From positions 1 to 18,390 of the forward strand of contig CAMIFC010000037.1 of the NCBI GenBank assembly GCA_946220775.1: DNA of 18,390 nt. The letters run 5' to 3'. Positions within the stretch are counted from its first letter, which is position 1, and each line of letters begins with the position of its first letter. Of this stretch, positions 1 through 7,905 are shown piece by piece. This DNA is from an uncultured Corynebacterium sp. (lineage in GTDB: Bacteria > Actinomycetota > Actinomycetes > Mycobacteriales > Mycobacteriaceae). The notes under the pieces were generated by a model that searched no databases, was not told where the DNA came from, and worked only from the letters and a program-made list of their open reading frames with translations. Position numbers and translations under genes: made by a program.

Positions 1-122
1 CGCTACCCCAGCCTCACACTATCCCCAGCCTCCTAGAATCCCGCCCCACATCAACGCCACAGATACGCCGTAGATGTACCATAGCGTCCTAGCACCATTG
101 CGTGCAGTAACCACCCCTGAGA

Positions 123-138
123 TGTTTCACGTGAAACA
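123..138. promoter_or_regulatory. parS site, perfect
   Basis: TGTTTCACGTGAAACA, identical to the universal chromosomal parS bound by ParB. The palindrome extends to 22 bases (120-141). Confidence 0.97.
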
Positions 139-282
139 TCTGCGATCCAATACGCTCCGGCGCTGCTGTTCGCTATTCTGCGAAATGGATACTCTTCTAC
201 TTTCACGCCTCAGCTTCGAACTTAAGGAGCTAGGCATCTGGAGCTATCGTTCAGGAGCTAAACAGCCACTCAAAGCGCCTGA

Positions 283-298
283 TGTTTCACGTGAAACA
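283..298. promoter_or_regulatory. parS site, perfect
   Basis: TGTTTCACGTGAAACA, exact 16-base parS palindrome, 160 bases from the previous site. Confidence 0.97.
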
Positions 299-596
299 TT
301 TTTACACTCCACTAGCCTCTCCCTCAGAATCAAATTTTCCCTATCTCGCAGAATCACAGTTAGCCTTAACGACACCCCTCAATCAGCATGTCCATCGCTA
401 ATTAGCGACCAAAAGGGCAGAAAAACTAGCGCGTCACAATCGAAATTAGATCGCGAGCCCCCCCCACGAAACATCGGCTCTGGAAAATGATCTTACCGAT
501 CCGAAGCGCACCCCCTAGGCGGCCCCAATACTCCACAAACGTCACAGTGACGTATCCGCGCACCACTTCCCCTCGCTGAGCATTCGCGACCATTTT

Positions 597-612
597 TGTT
601 TCACGTGAAACA
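597..612. promoter_or_regulatory. parS site, perfect
   Basis: Exact 16-base parS palindrome. It is the last parS before an 11.6-kb parS-free interval covering the hydrolase, gyrB to dnaA and rpmH. Confidence 0.97.
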
Positions 613-839
613 TTTGGCAATCACACTGCAAAATCGTGCTGAGATCCCCGGCCTCCACTGAACGTCTGCCATCTCAGGGATGAACCGAGGCCTGCGACCG
701 CCACCCTTCATCCGAAGCTGAACGAATCAGCATCCGGCTAGACGAGGGCTCCGCCCCATCACCCAGCCCATCTTCTAAACCTTCGGGAACACCTTCCCTG
801 AAGTGGTCACCCCCGTGGCATAGTCCGCGAGCGCGGCGT

Positions 840-1940
840 TTAATCGAGCTCCGCGACCCAGGGCTCAAACCGATCTGAAACAGTGTTGGGTTCACGCGCC
901 CAACGATTGTGCCCCAGCTCCCCTAGCTCCCGCGGATACTCCTCCACTTGCACAACACCCTGTGGGAACGCCAGAGCAAGATTCTCCTCAGATGCCAGTG
1001 GGCAATCCCCGTCATTAACGAACCGGGTCAACAGAATATTGGTATTAGTGCCTTTCATCGCTGCGATGTAATCCATATCCGCGCGATTGATGCTCTTCAA
1101 CTGGTTCGTTTGTGCATAGTGAGTCCACTCGACCACGTGATCACGGGCTTGGCGTCCATACCCAGCAACGTCCAGAATCCCAGAAGGTTGATATCCAACA
1201 ACCTTCGCGATGGCGCGCATCAACAGAGAACCGAAACGCAGTTCCACGCGAGTGCGCCCCTCGACCCCCTTGTAATAAGGGGTACCGGTCCCGACGCCCA
1301 TCAACCCCTTCACGTTCAGCTCCTTGGCCTCTGGGCGAGCCAGGAACAACGCACCCATCTGGCCCCCCATGGAATGGGTCAGCATGACAGTCGGATAGTC
1401 CATCGCCAGACCCAGCTTCTGCTTCACTGCGCGAATGGTACGCGGAAAATCCTCGCTGGCCATGTCGTGGTAGCCCCAATTCGCTTTACGGGTCGCCACA
1501 GCGGTGGACTCCCCCTGTCCATGCAACTCTCCAATCGCAATGGTCCACCCGCGGCTCGCAAGTTCCCGGGCGATGGGCTCGTAGTAGCGAGCACCCATTC
1601 CGAAACCAGGCCACAACACGATCAGTGGGCGAGATTCAGCCTGATCTCCCTCAACTCCGCTATCACCGACGATGCGAGATCCGACCGTGACAGATTCTGC
1701 CGTACCAAGTTCTACCTTGCGGGGTTCTTCAGTCTCCCCTTGCGGGCTAAAGATCCGGACCGCAGTTGTGGTGGCATCAGCCATCGTGACATGAACCCAA
1801 CGACGCTCCACGTCGAGGGTGCCCGCGGATGGCTGGGCTGCGCCACTGCTCTGTTCACCGGCGTGATGTTCGACTCCGCTGGTCTGATTGTGCTTTCCAG
1901 CGCTGTTGTTTGTGGGCTGGGACTCGGAATTCTTACTCAC
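840..1940 (-). CDS. predicted alpha/beta hydrolase (serine hydrolase)
   Basis: A 366-residue protein of the alpha/beta-hydrolase fold, probably a cytosolic esterase or lipase-like enzyme; the substrate cannot be told. The nucleophile elbow is THSMGGQ with Ser190. An oxyanion-type loop PGFGMG lies at 111-116. Likely acid and base are Asp310 or Asp312 (VNDGDCP) and His344 (LGHNRW). Residues 1-45 are hydrophilic, rich in Ser, Gln and His, with no signal peptide. The start is GTG at 1940. No Shine-Dalgarno is visible, but a TATAGT hexamer lies seven bases upstream, so the message may be leaderless. It stands alone, downstream of gyrB in the same direction but separated by 500 non-coding bases. 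The fold is well supported; the role is unknown. Confidence 0.88.
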   Translation of the reverse strand: MSKNSESQPTNNSAGKHNQTSGVEHHAGEQSSGAAQPSAGTLDVERRWVHVTMADATTTAVRIFSPQGETEEPRKVELGTAESVTVGSRIVGDSGVEGDQAESRPLIVLWPGFGMGARYYEPIARELASRGWTIAIGELHGQGESTAVATRKANWGYHDMASEDFPRTIRAVKQKLGLAMDYPTVMLTHSMGGQMGALFLARPEAKELNVKGLMGVGTGTPYYKGVEGRTRVELRFGSLLMRAIAKVVGYQPSGILDVAGYGRQARDHVVEWTHYAQTNQLKSINRADMDYIAAMKGTNTNILLTRFVNDGDCPLASEENLALAFPQGVVQVEEYPRELGELGHNRWAREPNTVSDRFEPWVAELD

Positions 1941-1953
1941 GCATAAAACTATA
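1941..1953 (-). promoter_or_regulatory. candidate -10 element for a leaderless hydrolase mRNA
   Basis: On the minus strand TATAGT (1953-1948) fits the corynebacterial TANANT -10 pattern. It sits seven bases before the GTG start, so transcription would begin at or next to the start codon. No convincing -35 is seen. Confidence 0.4.
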
Positions 1954-2110
1954 GATGGTGAGCACTGCTAGTTGCCCAGCTTTGCAGGTTTCAACAAGGG
2001 CCCCGGATGGGCTCGACCAGGTATCGGGGAGGCATCGGGGTGTAAAGGCGGCTGGCCAGGGCTCACTTTGCCCAGCCATAGCTGCCTAGGCGCCTCTGAT
2101 AGATCTGACG

Positions 2111-2181
2111 ACTGTCTGTAGTTGCGAAATGGTTTTCGCTGACCTGGGGTTTTACAAAACCATTTCGCAACTACAGACAGT
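2111..2181. repeat. 26-bp perfect inverted repeat with 19-bp loop
   Basis: Arm 2111-2136 begins ACTGTCTGTAGTTGCG. Its exact reverse complement occupies 2156-2181. The 19-base spacer includes GACCTGGGG. The transcript of either strand would form a very stable 26-bp stem. No T-run follows, so it is not a canonical intrinsic terminator. It could halt or protect gyrB transcripts, or be a remnant or copy of a small palindromic mobile repeat. Confidence 0.9.
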
Positions 2182-2249
2182 ATCGCAGCAGAGTACACGC
2201 AGGTCGCCGGAATTGAGCCGTAATCCGCAGCAAGCTTGGGCGCCAGCAG

Positions 2250-2355
2250 CGCTCAACGAGCCAACCAGCGAGCGGCCAGGGGGCCAACGGGTCCAGCGGG
2301 TCCAGCAAACGGCCAGCGGCCAGCGGCCAGCGAGTGACCAGCGGGTCCAGCGAAC
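2250..2355. repeat. GC-rich short tandem repeats
   Basis: Three tandem GGCCAGC heptamers lie at 2311-2331. GGGTCCAGC occurs in tandem at 2289-2306 and again at 2343-2351, with several related CCAGCG units around them. This looks like slippage-expanded non-coding sequence downstream of gyrB. No reading frame uses it convincingly. Confidence 0.75.
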
Positions 2356-2438
2356 TAGTCAGCGCGACAGGCGCGCCCTAGGCCAGCACTCCACCAGCCT
2401 TCCGGGCCATACCCAGCCGCCAGCCCAGCCGACCCCAG

Positions 2439-4550
2439 TTAAACGTCGAGGAAGCGCACGTCGCGCGCGTTGCGCGTGATGAAGCTACGGCGAGCAACCA
2501 CGTCATCGCCCATCAGAATGCTGAACAGCTCATCGGCAGCTGCGGCATCTTCCAGAGCCACGCGGCGCAGCGTACGGGTCGTGGGATCCATCGTGGTTTC
2601 CCACAGCTCCTTGGCGTTCATCTCGCCAAGACCCTTGTAGCGCTGGATGCCGTCATCCTTATTGATCTTGCGGCCAGCTGCCAGCCCCTCTTCCAGCTGC
2701 TGGTCACGCTCACGGTCGGAGAACGCGAAGCCAGGCTGGCCCTTACCCCACTTCAGCTTGTACAGCGGTGGCTGAGCCAGGTAGACGTAACCGCCCTCAA
2801 CCAGTGGTCGCATGAAGCGGAAGAGCAGCGTCAGTAGCAGCGTCGCGATGTGCTGGCCGTCAACGTCAGCATCGGCCATCAGCACGATCTTGTGGTAGCG
2901 CAGCTTGGTGATATCAAACTCGTCGTGAATACCAGTGCCCAGCGCGGTGATGATGGCCTGGACCTCGGCGTTCTTCAACACCTTGTCCATGCGAGCCTTC
3001 TCCACGTTCAGGATCTTGCCGCGCAGCGGCAGGATCGCCTGGTACATGGAGTCACGGCCGGACTTCGCCGAGCCACCTGCGGAGTCACCCTCCACGATGT
3101 ACAGCTCAGACTTCACTGGATCCTTGGAACGGCAGTCCGCCAGCTTGCCAGGCAGTCCGCCCAGGTCAGACGCCGACTTGCGGCGCACCAGGTCACGGGC
3201 CTTTCGTGCAGCCTGGCGGGCATGAGCCGAGGCAACGGCCTTGTTGACGATGGTCTTGGCTTCAGCCGGGTTGGCGTCCAACCAATCGGACAGATGCTCG
3301 TTCACCGAACGCTGAACGAAACCGCGGATCTCCGTGTTGCCCAGTTTCGTCTTCGTCTGCCCCTCGAACTGTGGGTCGGAGACGCGCACGGAAACGACGG
3401 CGGCCAAACCTTCGCGGACGTCATCGCCGGTCAAGTTCGAATCCTTATCCTTGAGCAGCTTGTGCTCCCGGGCGTAGCGGTTGATCAGGGACGTCATGGC
3501 CGCGCGGAAGCCCTCTTCGTGCGTGCCCCCCTCGAAGGTGTTGATCGTGTTCGCGAAGGTGTGGACGGACTGGGCGTAGCCGCTGTTCCACTGCAGCGCG
3601 ACCTCGACCTCGTGCTCCTCGCCCTTGGCTTCGAGGCTGATGATCGATGGGTGGATCGGGGTTTTCTTGCGGTTGATGAAGTTGACGTAATCCTTCAGGC
3701 CTTCTGGGTAGTGGAAGGTCTTGGTGCGCGGACCCTTCTGGCGGGCCTCATCCTGCGCGCGCTCCTCGGCGGATTTCGGCGCCTTGGCTTCCTCGGACAT
3801 GCCCTCTTCTTCGAGCTCGTCCTTGTCGACCACCTGCGGACGCTCGTCCGTCAGCTTGATGGTCAGGCCCTTGTTCAGGAACGCCATCTCCTGCAGGCGC
3901 TTGGCCACCGTGTCGAAATCGAAGGTGGCGGTCTCGAAGATCTCCGGATCCGGCCAGAAGCGCTGCTTCGTGCCCGAGCCCTTCTGCTTCTTGCCCTTGA
4001 CCAGCTCTTCTGGGATGGCGTTGACGAACACCTGGTGCCAGTTGTAGCCGTCGCGGAGGATATCGGTTTCCACGCGGGTGGACAGGGCGTTCACCACGGA
4101 AATACCCACGCCGTGCAGACCGCCGGACACCGCGTAGGAGTCCGAGTCGAACTTACCGCCGGCGTGCAGTTGCGTCATCACAACTTGGACGGTCGGCTGG
4201 CCGGATGGGTGCATCTCCACGGGGATACCGCGACCATCGTCGGTGACCTCGACGGAGCCATCTTCCTTGAGGGTGACCGTGACCTCAGTGGCGTAGCCCG
4301 CCATCGCCTCATCAACTGAGTTGTCCACGACCTCCCAAATCAGGTGGTGAAGACCACGCGATCCAGTCGAGCCGATGTACATGCCCGGGCGCTTCCGGAC
4401 GGCTTCAAGCCCTTCCAAAATGGTGATCGACGACGCATCGTAATCGCCAGGATGGTGCTGGTGAGCCGGTGCCTGATCGTTCTGAGATTCAACGCCAGGT
4501 TCTTGAGATTCTGGTGCACCCACGGTGGGTAAAACTCCTTCGTGTGCCAC
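2439..4550 (-). CDS. gyrB: DNA gyrase subunit B
   Basis: The ATPase subunit of DNA gyrase, which with GyrA introduces negative supercoils. It has 703 residues. The GHKL ATPase domain shows EVVDNSVDEA (73-82), TDDGRGIP (103-110) and the ATP lid GGLHGVGISVVNALS (143-157). The TOPRIM domain shows EGDSAGGSAK (487-496) and the metal-binding DADVDG (560-565), and the C-terminal part has RYKGLGEMN. A charged insert (about 238-280) is usual for corynebacterial GyrB. The GTG at 4550 gives the longest frame. A second GTG at 4523 is preceded by AAGGAG 11 bases upstream and would remove nine residues; the conserved domain begins near residue 38 either way. It follows dciA by 57 bases in the same direction and is probably co-transcribed. 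gyrA is not in the window. Confidence 0.98.
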   Translation of the reverse strand: MAHEGVLPTVGAPESQEPGVESQNDQAPAHQHHPGDYDASSITILEGLEAVRKRPGMYIGSTGSRGLHHLIWEVVDNSVDEAMAGYATEVTVTLKEDGSVEVTDDGRGIPVEMHPSGQPTVQVVMTQLHAGGKFDSDSYAVSGGLHGVGISVVNALSTRVETDILRDGYNWHQVFVNAIPEELVKGKKQKGSGTKQRFWPDPEIFETATFDFDTVAKRLQEMAFLNKGLTIKLTDERPQVVDKDELEEEGMSEEAKAPKSAEERAQDEARQKGPRTKTFHYPEGLKDYVNFINRKKTPIHPSIISLEAKGEEHEVEVALQWNSGYAQSVHTFANTINTFEGGTHEEGFRAAMTSLINRYAREHKLLKDKDSNLTGDDVREGLAAVVSVRVSDPQFEGQTKTKLGNTEIRGFVQRSVNEHLSDWLDANPAEAKTIVNKAVASAHARQAARKARDLVRRKSASDLGGLPGKLADCRSKDPVKSELYIVEGDSAGGSAKSGRDSMYQAILPLRGKILNVEKARMDKVLKNAEVQAIITALGTGIHDEFDITKLRYHKIVLMADADVDGQHIATLLLTLLFRFMRPLVEGGYVYLAQPPLYKLKWGKGQPGFAFSDRERDQQLEEGLAAGRKINKDDGIQRYKGLGEMNAKELWETTMDPTTRTLRRVALEDAAAADELFSILMGDDVVARRSFITRNARDVRFLDV

Positions 4551-4607
4551 TAATTAACCACCCCAGTCTACCGCTTCTTCCTGCAATTATCATGCTGGCA
4601 CGGCGCG

Positions 4608-5276
4608 TCAGCCGTAGTCTTCGCGTGGCCCACGGCCCCGCACCCGCAGCCGTCCCTTCTGCCGTGGCCCCAGGTTCGGATTGTGAATCTTCAGCTCTAC
4701 AACCACGTCCGGACCCAATTGACGAGTAATTTCTCGCAAAATGTGCTCCTGCAGATAATGCAGCTGCGTAGCCCACGTGGTCGCATCGCAATTCACATGA
4801 ATGAGCCGTTTTTCCTCATCGAATTTCACCGGCACCGTGTGCGACGCAATCTTCGGGCCGACCAGCGACTCCCAGTCCTGCATGATCCGTCGCACACCAA
4901 CGTTCGTTTCCCAGCCTTGCCGGCGGATTTCCCGGTTCAGCAGCTGCGAAAAGCTGCCCGGATCGCGGTAGCTGCGGTCCGCGCGCCCATCCAGCCGCGT
5001 CGGCACGCCTTTCGGTTTCGGCAGTGCACCCGAATTCCAGCTGCGTGGCGTGTTCGGATCGCCGCGCAGGTTCCCGCGTCGTCGGCCGCGATCTCTCCAC
5101 TTTTTTCCGGACGCCAATCCCTGCAGCCCTGTCGGCTTCTGCCCAGTTGCTTTGCGAACAGCTGCGAGGGCTTGAGCAACCGGGTCGGAGAATTTCTCTC
5201 CCCCATCAGCTCTTGACTGATCAAATCCTGACTGATCATCGTTGGACTGGCGATCTCTGGACTGACGATCAGTCAT
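4608..5276 (-). CDS. dciA: DciA-like helicase loader (DUF721)
   Basis: A 222-residue protein of the DUF721/DciA family. In bacteria lacking DnaC or DnaI, DciA recruits or loads the replicative helicase DnaB; the mycobacterial gene between recF and gyrB is the known actinobacterial member. The conserved domain covers about residues 108-198, with IMQDWESLVGPKIASHTVPV and an amphipathic stretch DATTWATQLHYLQEHIL. Residues 1-107 are hydrophilic and probably disordered. They start with four five-residue repeats of the type xDQSx, encoded by 15-base DNA repeats. The ATG overlaps the recF stop by eight bases (ATGACTGA), so translation is probably coupled to recF. The DNA for GLASGKK (53-59) carries one copy of the GGACGCCA motif on the opposite strand. 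Confidence 0.93.
   Translation of the reverse strand: MTDRQSRDRQSNDDQSGFDQSRADGGEKFSDPVAQALAAVRKATGQKPTGLQGLASGKKWRDRGRRRGNLRGDPNTPRSWNSGALPKPKGVPTRLDGRADRSYRDPGSFSQLLNREIRRQGWETNVGVRRIMQDWESLVGPKIASHTVPVKFDEEKRLIHVNCDATTWATQLHYLQEHILREITRQLGPDVVVELKIHNPNLGPRQKGRLRVRGRGPREDYG
5101..5120 (+). repeat. T-tract/GGACGCCA motif, copy 1
   Basis: TTTTTTCC followed by GGACGCCA and ATCC. It lies antisense within the variable N-terminal part of dciA. Confidence 0.7.
5214..5273. repeat. 15-bp tandem repeats at the start of dciA
   Basis: Four degenerate 15-base units (5214-5228, 5229-5243, 5244-5258, 5259-5273), beginning TGACTGATCA, TGACTGATCA, GGACTGGCGA and GGACTGACGA. They encode repeated five-residue xDQSx units at the N-terminus. 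The repeat straddles the recF stop codon. Confidence 0.85.
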
Positions 5277-6561
5277 CGCTCTCCCTCGTCACTTGGTCGT
5301 GCTCGGCTGGTTCAGCCCCCGATCCCTGCAACTCAGAGATGCGCCGCTGCGCACCGGACTCCTCCACATGCACCGCCCGTACCTCATGGACAGTTGCGAT
5401 ATCGCGTAGAGCTGGGGGGATGTCGTCATCCACCGCCGCTGTAATCAGCACCTGCTCCGCTTCGGTGAGCAATCCGACGAGCTGTTGGCGTCGGGAAGAA
5501 TCTAATTCCGCAAAGACATCGTCGAGGATCACGATCGGCTCCACGCCGTCGTCGCGCTGCATGAAAAACGCGCCCAAGCGCAAGGCCAGCGCAAACGACC
5601 ACGACTCACCGTGCGACGCAAAACCCTTCGCCGGCTGCGTGCCAAGCATCAGGATCATGTCATCGCGATGCGGGCCGACCAACGTGGTGCCGCGATCGAC
5701 TTCCTGGGTGCGCTTGTTCGCAAACGCCTGCAGCAGCATCGCCTCCGCAACATCGGGGCTGAGCAGCGCCAATTCCGCGGCCGGATCGCGCTGTAGCTCC
5801 GCATCGCCGAGGATCACGCCGACTCCCGCCAACTCCCGATCAATTGTGGATGTGTACGCCATGTGGGCCGGGCGGGATTCCGGCGCCAACCGCGCGTAGG
5901 TCTGCCCCACGTGTGGCGCTAGATCGTGCACCACCTGCACCCGAGCGGACATCAACTGCCCGCCCAACGCCGCCAGCTGGCCATCCCACACGTCGAGCGT
6001 GGCGATGGCTGACTGGTGCTCCGCGTCATCGGCCGGGGCGATGCGCAGCGCATAAGCGTTGTTACGCAGCAGGGCGTTGCGCTGGCGAAGTGCCTTATCG
6101 TAATCCGCCTTCACCGCCGCCAGGCGTGGGTAGCGGGCAATGACGATCTCATCGAGGAACTTGCGGCGCTGCTCTGGCTCCCCGCGCACTAGCGCCAGGT
6201 CCTCCGGGGAAAACAGCGTCGTGCGCACGATGCCCAGCAACTCGCGGGTGGTGGCCAGCTTCGTGCGATTGATGTGTGCTCGGTTAGCGCCATGGCCGCG
6301 GATCGCGATATGGGCGGTGAGCTCTCGGTTGTGGTTCACCGCGGTGGCCGACACCCTCGCGATCTGGGTGCCTTCCCGCACCAACGCGGAATCGGTGCTC
6401 ACCCGATGGGAGCCCAAGTGAGCGACATAGCCCAAGGCCTCGACGATGTTGGTCTTTCCATGGCCATTGGGACCCAGAAAGACCGTGACCCCTGGTTCAA
6501 GGTCCAAGGACAGCTCGCGCCACGAGCGGAAATCGTGGAGCTCAAGGCTGCGAACGAACAT
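5269..6561 (-). CDS. recF: DNA replication/repair protein RecF
   Basis: An SMC/ABC-type ATPase that binds gapped DNA and helps RecOR load RecA at stalled forks. It has 430 residues. Walker A is GPNGHGKTN (30-38). A RecF-typical LVGPHRDDM lies at 294-302. The signature-like SHGESWSFALALRLG is at 316-330 and Walker B ILDDVFAELD at 345-354. The C-terminal roughly 30 residues are polar and variable. The ATG at 6561 comes one base after the dnaN stop, with no strong ribosome site of its own, so it is probably translated by coupling with dnaN. Its 3' end overlaps dciA by eight bases. Confidence 0.97.
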   Translation of the reverse strand: MFVRSLELHDFRSWRELSLDLEPGVTVFLGPNGHGKTNIVEALGYVAHLGSHRVSTDSALVREGTQIARVSATAVNHNRELTAHIAIRGHGANRAHINRTKLATTRELLGIVRTTLFSPEDLALVRGEPEQRRKFLDEIVIARYPRLAAVKADYDKALRQRNALLRNNAYALRIAPADDAEHQSAIATLDVWDGQLAALGGQLMSARVQVVHDLAPHVGQTYARLAPESRPAHMAYTSTIDRELAGVGVILGDAELQRDPAAELALLSPDVAEAMLLQAFANKRTQEVDRGTTLVGPHRDDMILMLGTQPAKGFASHGESWSFALALRLGAFFMQRDDGVEPIVILDDVFAELDSSRRQQLVGLLTEAEQVLITAAVDDDIPPALRDIATVHEVRAVHVEESGAQRRISELQGSGAEPAEHDQVTRESDD

Positions 6562-6562
6562 T

Positions 6563-7747
6563 TTAGCCCGGCAGGCGGACTGGCATCAGGAGGTACTTGA
6601 AGTCCACTTCTGGGTCCTCGAAGCTGCCGTCTTCGCTGGCCTCAGGCAGGTTCTCCGGCGCAGGGATCAAGATCGCCGGGCGGGACGGCTGCGTGAAGCC
6701 AAACACCACGCGCTGCGTGTGGATGGCCGACAGGCCCTCCTTCAGGAATCCGGGGTTAAAAGCGATGGTCAGCGGGTCGCCGTGGAATGCACAAGGCAGA
6801 GATTCCTCGGCCTGCCCCACGTCAGAACCACCTGCGGACAGCGTCACCGAACCATCCTCGAACTGCATACGGATCTGGGAATTGCGTTCAGCGACGAGAG
6901 AGACGCGCCGGATGGCGTCCTGAAGAGGACCGATTTCGACACTGGCCAGCGCATTATGGCGCGCTGGCAGGAGGGGACGGAAATTCGGGAAATCGGCATC
7001 GAGCAAACGCGTGGTGGTCTGGCGGGAATCCGTGACGATGCCGAGTAGGCCGTCGGCGCCGATGTCCTCACCGGAGCCGATGGCGATCTCGATGGGGTCG
7101 TTCAGGCTCGTGTCCAGCGTGCGCGCGGTGTCCGCGAGCGTGCGAGCCGGGACGAGGAGCTCCGCCTTGGCCTCCGCGGATGCGGGGTTCCACTGGAAGC
7201 GGCGCACCGCCAACCGGAAGCGGTCCGTGGCGGCGAGGACGACGTCCTCCCCATCGATCTCCATGCGAATACCGGTGAGCATCGGGAGGGTGTCATCCCG
7301 ACCCGCCGCGATGGCGACCTGGCCGATGGCTTCCGTGAACAGCGTCGGGTCGATCGTGCCCGTGACTGCCGGAATCTGCGGGAGCACCGGGTAATCCTCG
7401 ATGGTCATGGCCGGCAGCTCGAACCGAGAACTACCGGAGGTGACCGTCACCGTCGAACCCTTGTATTCGATGCTGATCTGTTTGTTTGGCAGCGCGCCGA
7501 CGATATCGGAGGCGAGCTTACCGGCGACCAGAATGCGACCCGGATCATCGACCTGCGCGTTGATGCGCACGCGGGTGGAGACCTCGCGGTCGAAGCCCGA
7601 AAGCTCCAAACCATCATCGGTCGCGCTGATCATCACGCCGCGCAGGATCGGCTGCGTGGGCTTCGAAGGCAGCGAGCGAGCAACCCATGCCAGTGCGGAC
7701 GAAAAATCGTCCTTAGGCACCGTGAAACTCACCTGTTGTTGCTCCAT
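6563..7747 (-). CDS. dnaN: DNA polymerase III beta clamp
   Basis: The sliding clamp that holds DNA polymerase III on the template. It has 394 residues with the three repeated clamp domains, and ends in MPVRLPG, which matches the MPVRL-type clamp C-terminus. I chose the ATG at 7747 (MEQQQVSFTV) because GGAGG lies ten bases upstream and the family begins there; an ATG at 7822 in frame would add 25 residues that look like leader sequence. It is the first gene of the minus-strand group, directly left of oriC and moving away from it, so it is co-directional with the leftward fork. No clear -35/-10 pair was identified. Confidence 0.98.
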   Translation of the reverse strand: MEQQQVSFTVPKDDFSSALAWVARSLPSKPTQPILRGVMISATDDGLELSGFDREVSTRVRINAQVDDPGRILVAGKLASDIVGALPNKQISIEYKGSTVTVTSGSSRFELPAMTIEDYPVLPQIPAVTGTIDPTLFTEAIGQVAIAAGRDDTLPMLTGIRMEIDGEDVVLAATDRFRLAVRRFQWNPASAEAKAELLVPARTLADTARTLDTSLNDPIEIAIGSGEDIGADGLLGIVTDSRQTTTRLLDADFPNFRPLLPARHNALASVEIGPLQDAIRRVSLVAERNSQIRMQFEDGSVTLSAGGSDVGQAEESLPCAFHGDPLTIAFNPGFLKEGLSAIHTQRVVFGFTQPSRPAILIPAPENLPEASEDGSFEDPEVDFKYLLMPVRLPG

Positions 7748-7852
7748 GCTTCGTGATCCTCCGCGGGGGTTCGTGATTGTTGTCGTGATTCGAAGCTCAA
7801 GATTAGCCGACGTACCGGACACACGCCCATTCGCCAGGGTTCTTCTCTCGAG

Positions 7853-7872
7853 TTTTTCTTAGGACGCCAGCC
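7853..7872 (+). repeat. T-tract/GGACGCCA motif, copy 2
   Basis: TTTTTCTTA followed by GGACGCCA and GCC, in the untranslated region upstream of dnaN. It shares TTAGGACGCCAG with the copies at 13926 and 15510. Confidence 0.75.
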
Positions 7873-7905
7873 GTTGCTGCGATCAGCGGTTCCACAAGGC
7901 CAAAA

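Larger units (their letters stand above)
1..839. other. gene-free, parS-rich spacer
   Basis: No convincing gene is seen in this 839-base stretch. The longest open frames (74-490 plus, 426-620 minus) run through the parS sites, which they read as FHVKH or VSRET, and show no conserved domain. The stretch holds three perfect parS sites and a 15-base palindrome around GTCACAGTGAC (539-553). No tRNA, terminator or insertion sequence was recognised. It probably belongs to the ParB-loading part of the origin domain. Confidence 0.7.
1954..2438. other. non-coding spacer between hydrolase and gyrB
   Basis: No gene is supported in these roughly 485 bases. They contain a 26-base perfect inverted repeat and a GC-rich block of short tandem repeats, listed separately. 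No canonical hairpin plus T-tract terminator for gyrB is visible. Confidence 0.65.

Noticed and set aside
74..490. 138-residue frame through the first parS sites
   Set aside because: Its only recognisable words, FHVKH and VSRET, are translated parS.
1150..1157. GGACGCCA on the minus strand in the hydrolase gene, and similarly at 3272-3279, 6913-6920 and 17738-17745
   Set aside because: These copies lack the clear T tract and are plain sense codons, so I left them out of the strong motif set.
948..1946. 332-residue open frame antisense to the hydrolase
   Set aside because: The hydrolase frame carries the catalytic motifs; this one shows none.
2850..4319. 489-residue open frame antisense to gyrB
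   Set aside because: It is a mirror of a GC-rich gene: the gyrB frame has full domains, while this one has no motif and no ribosome site.
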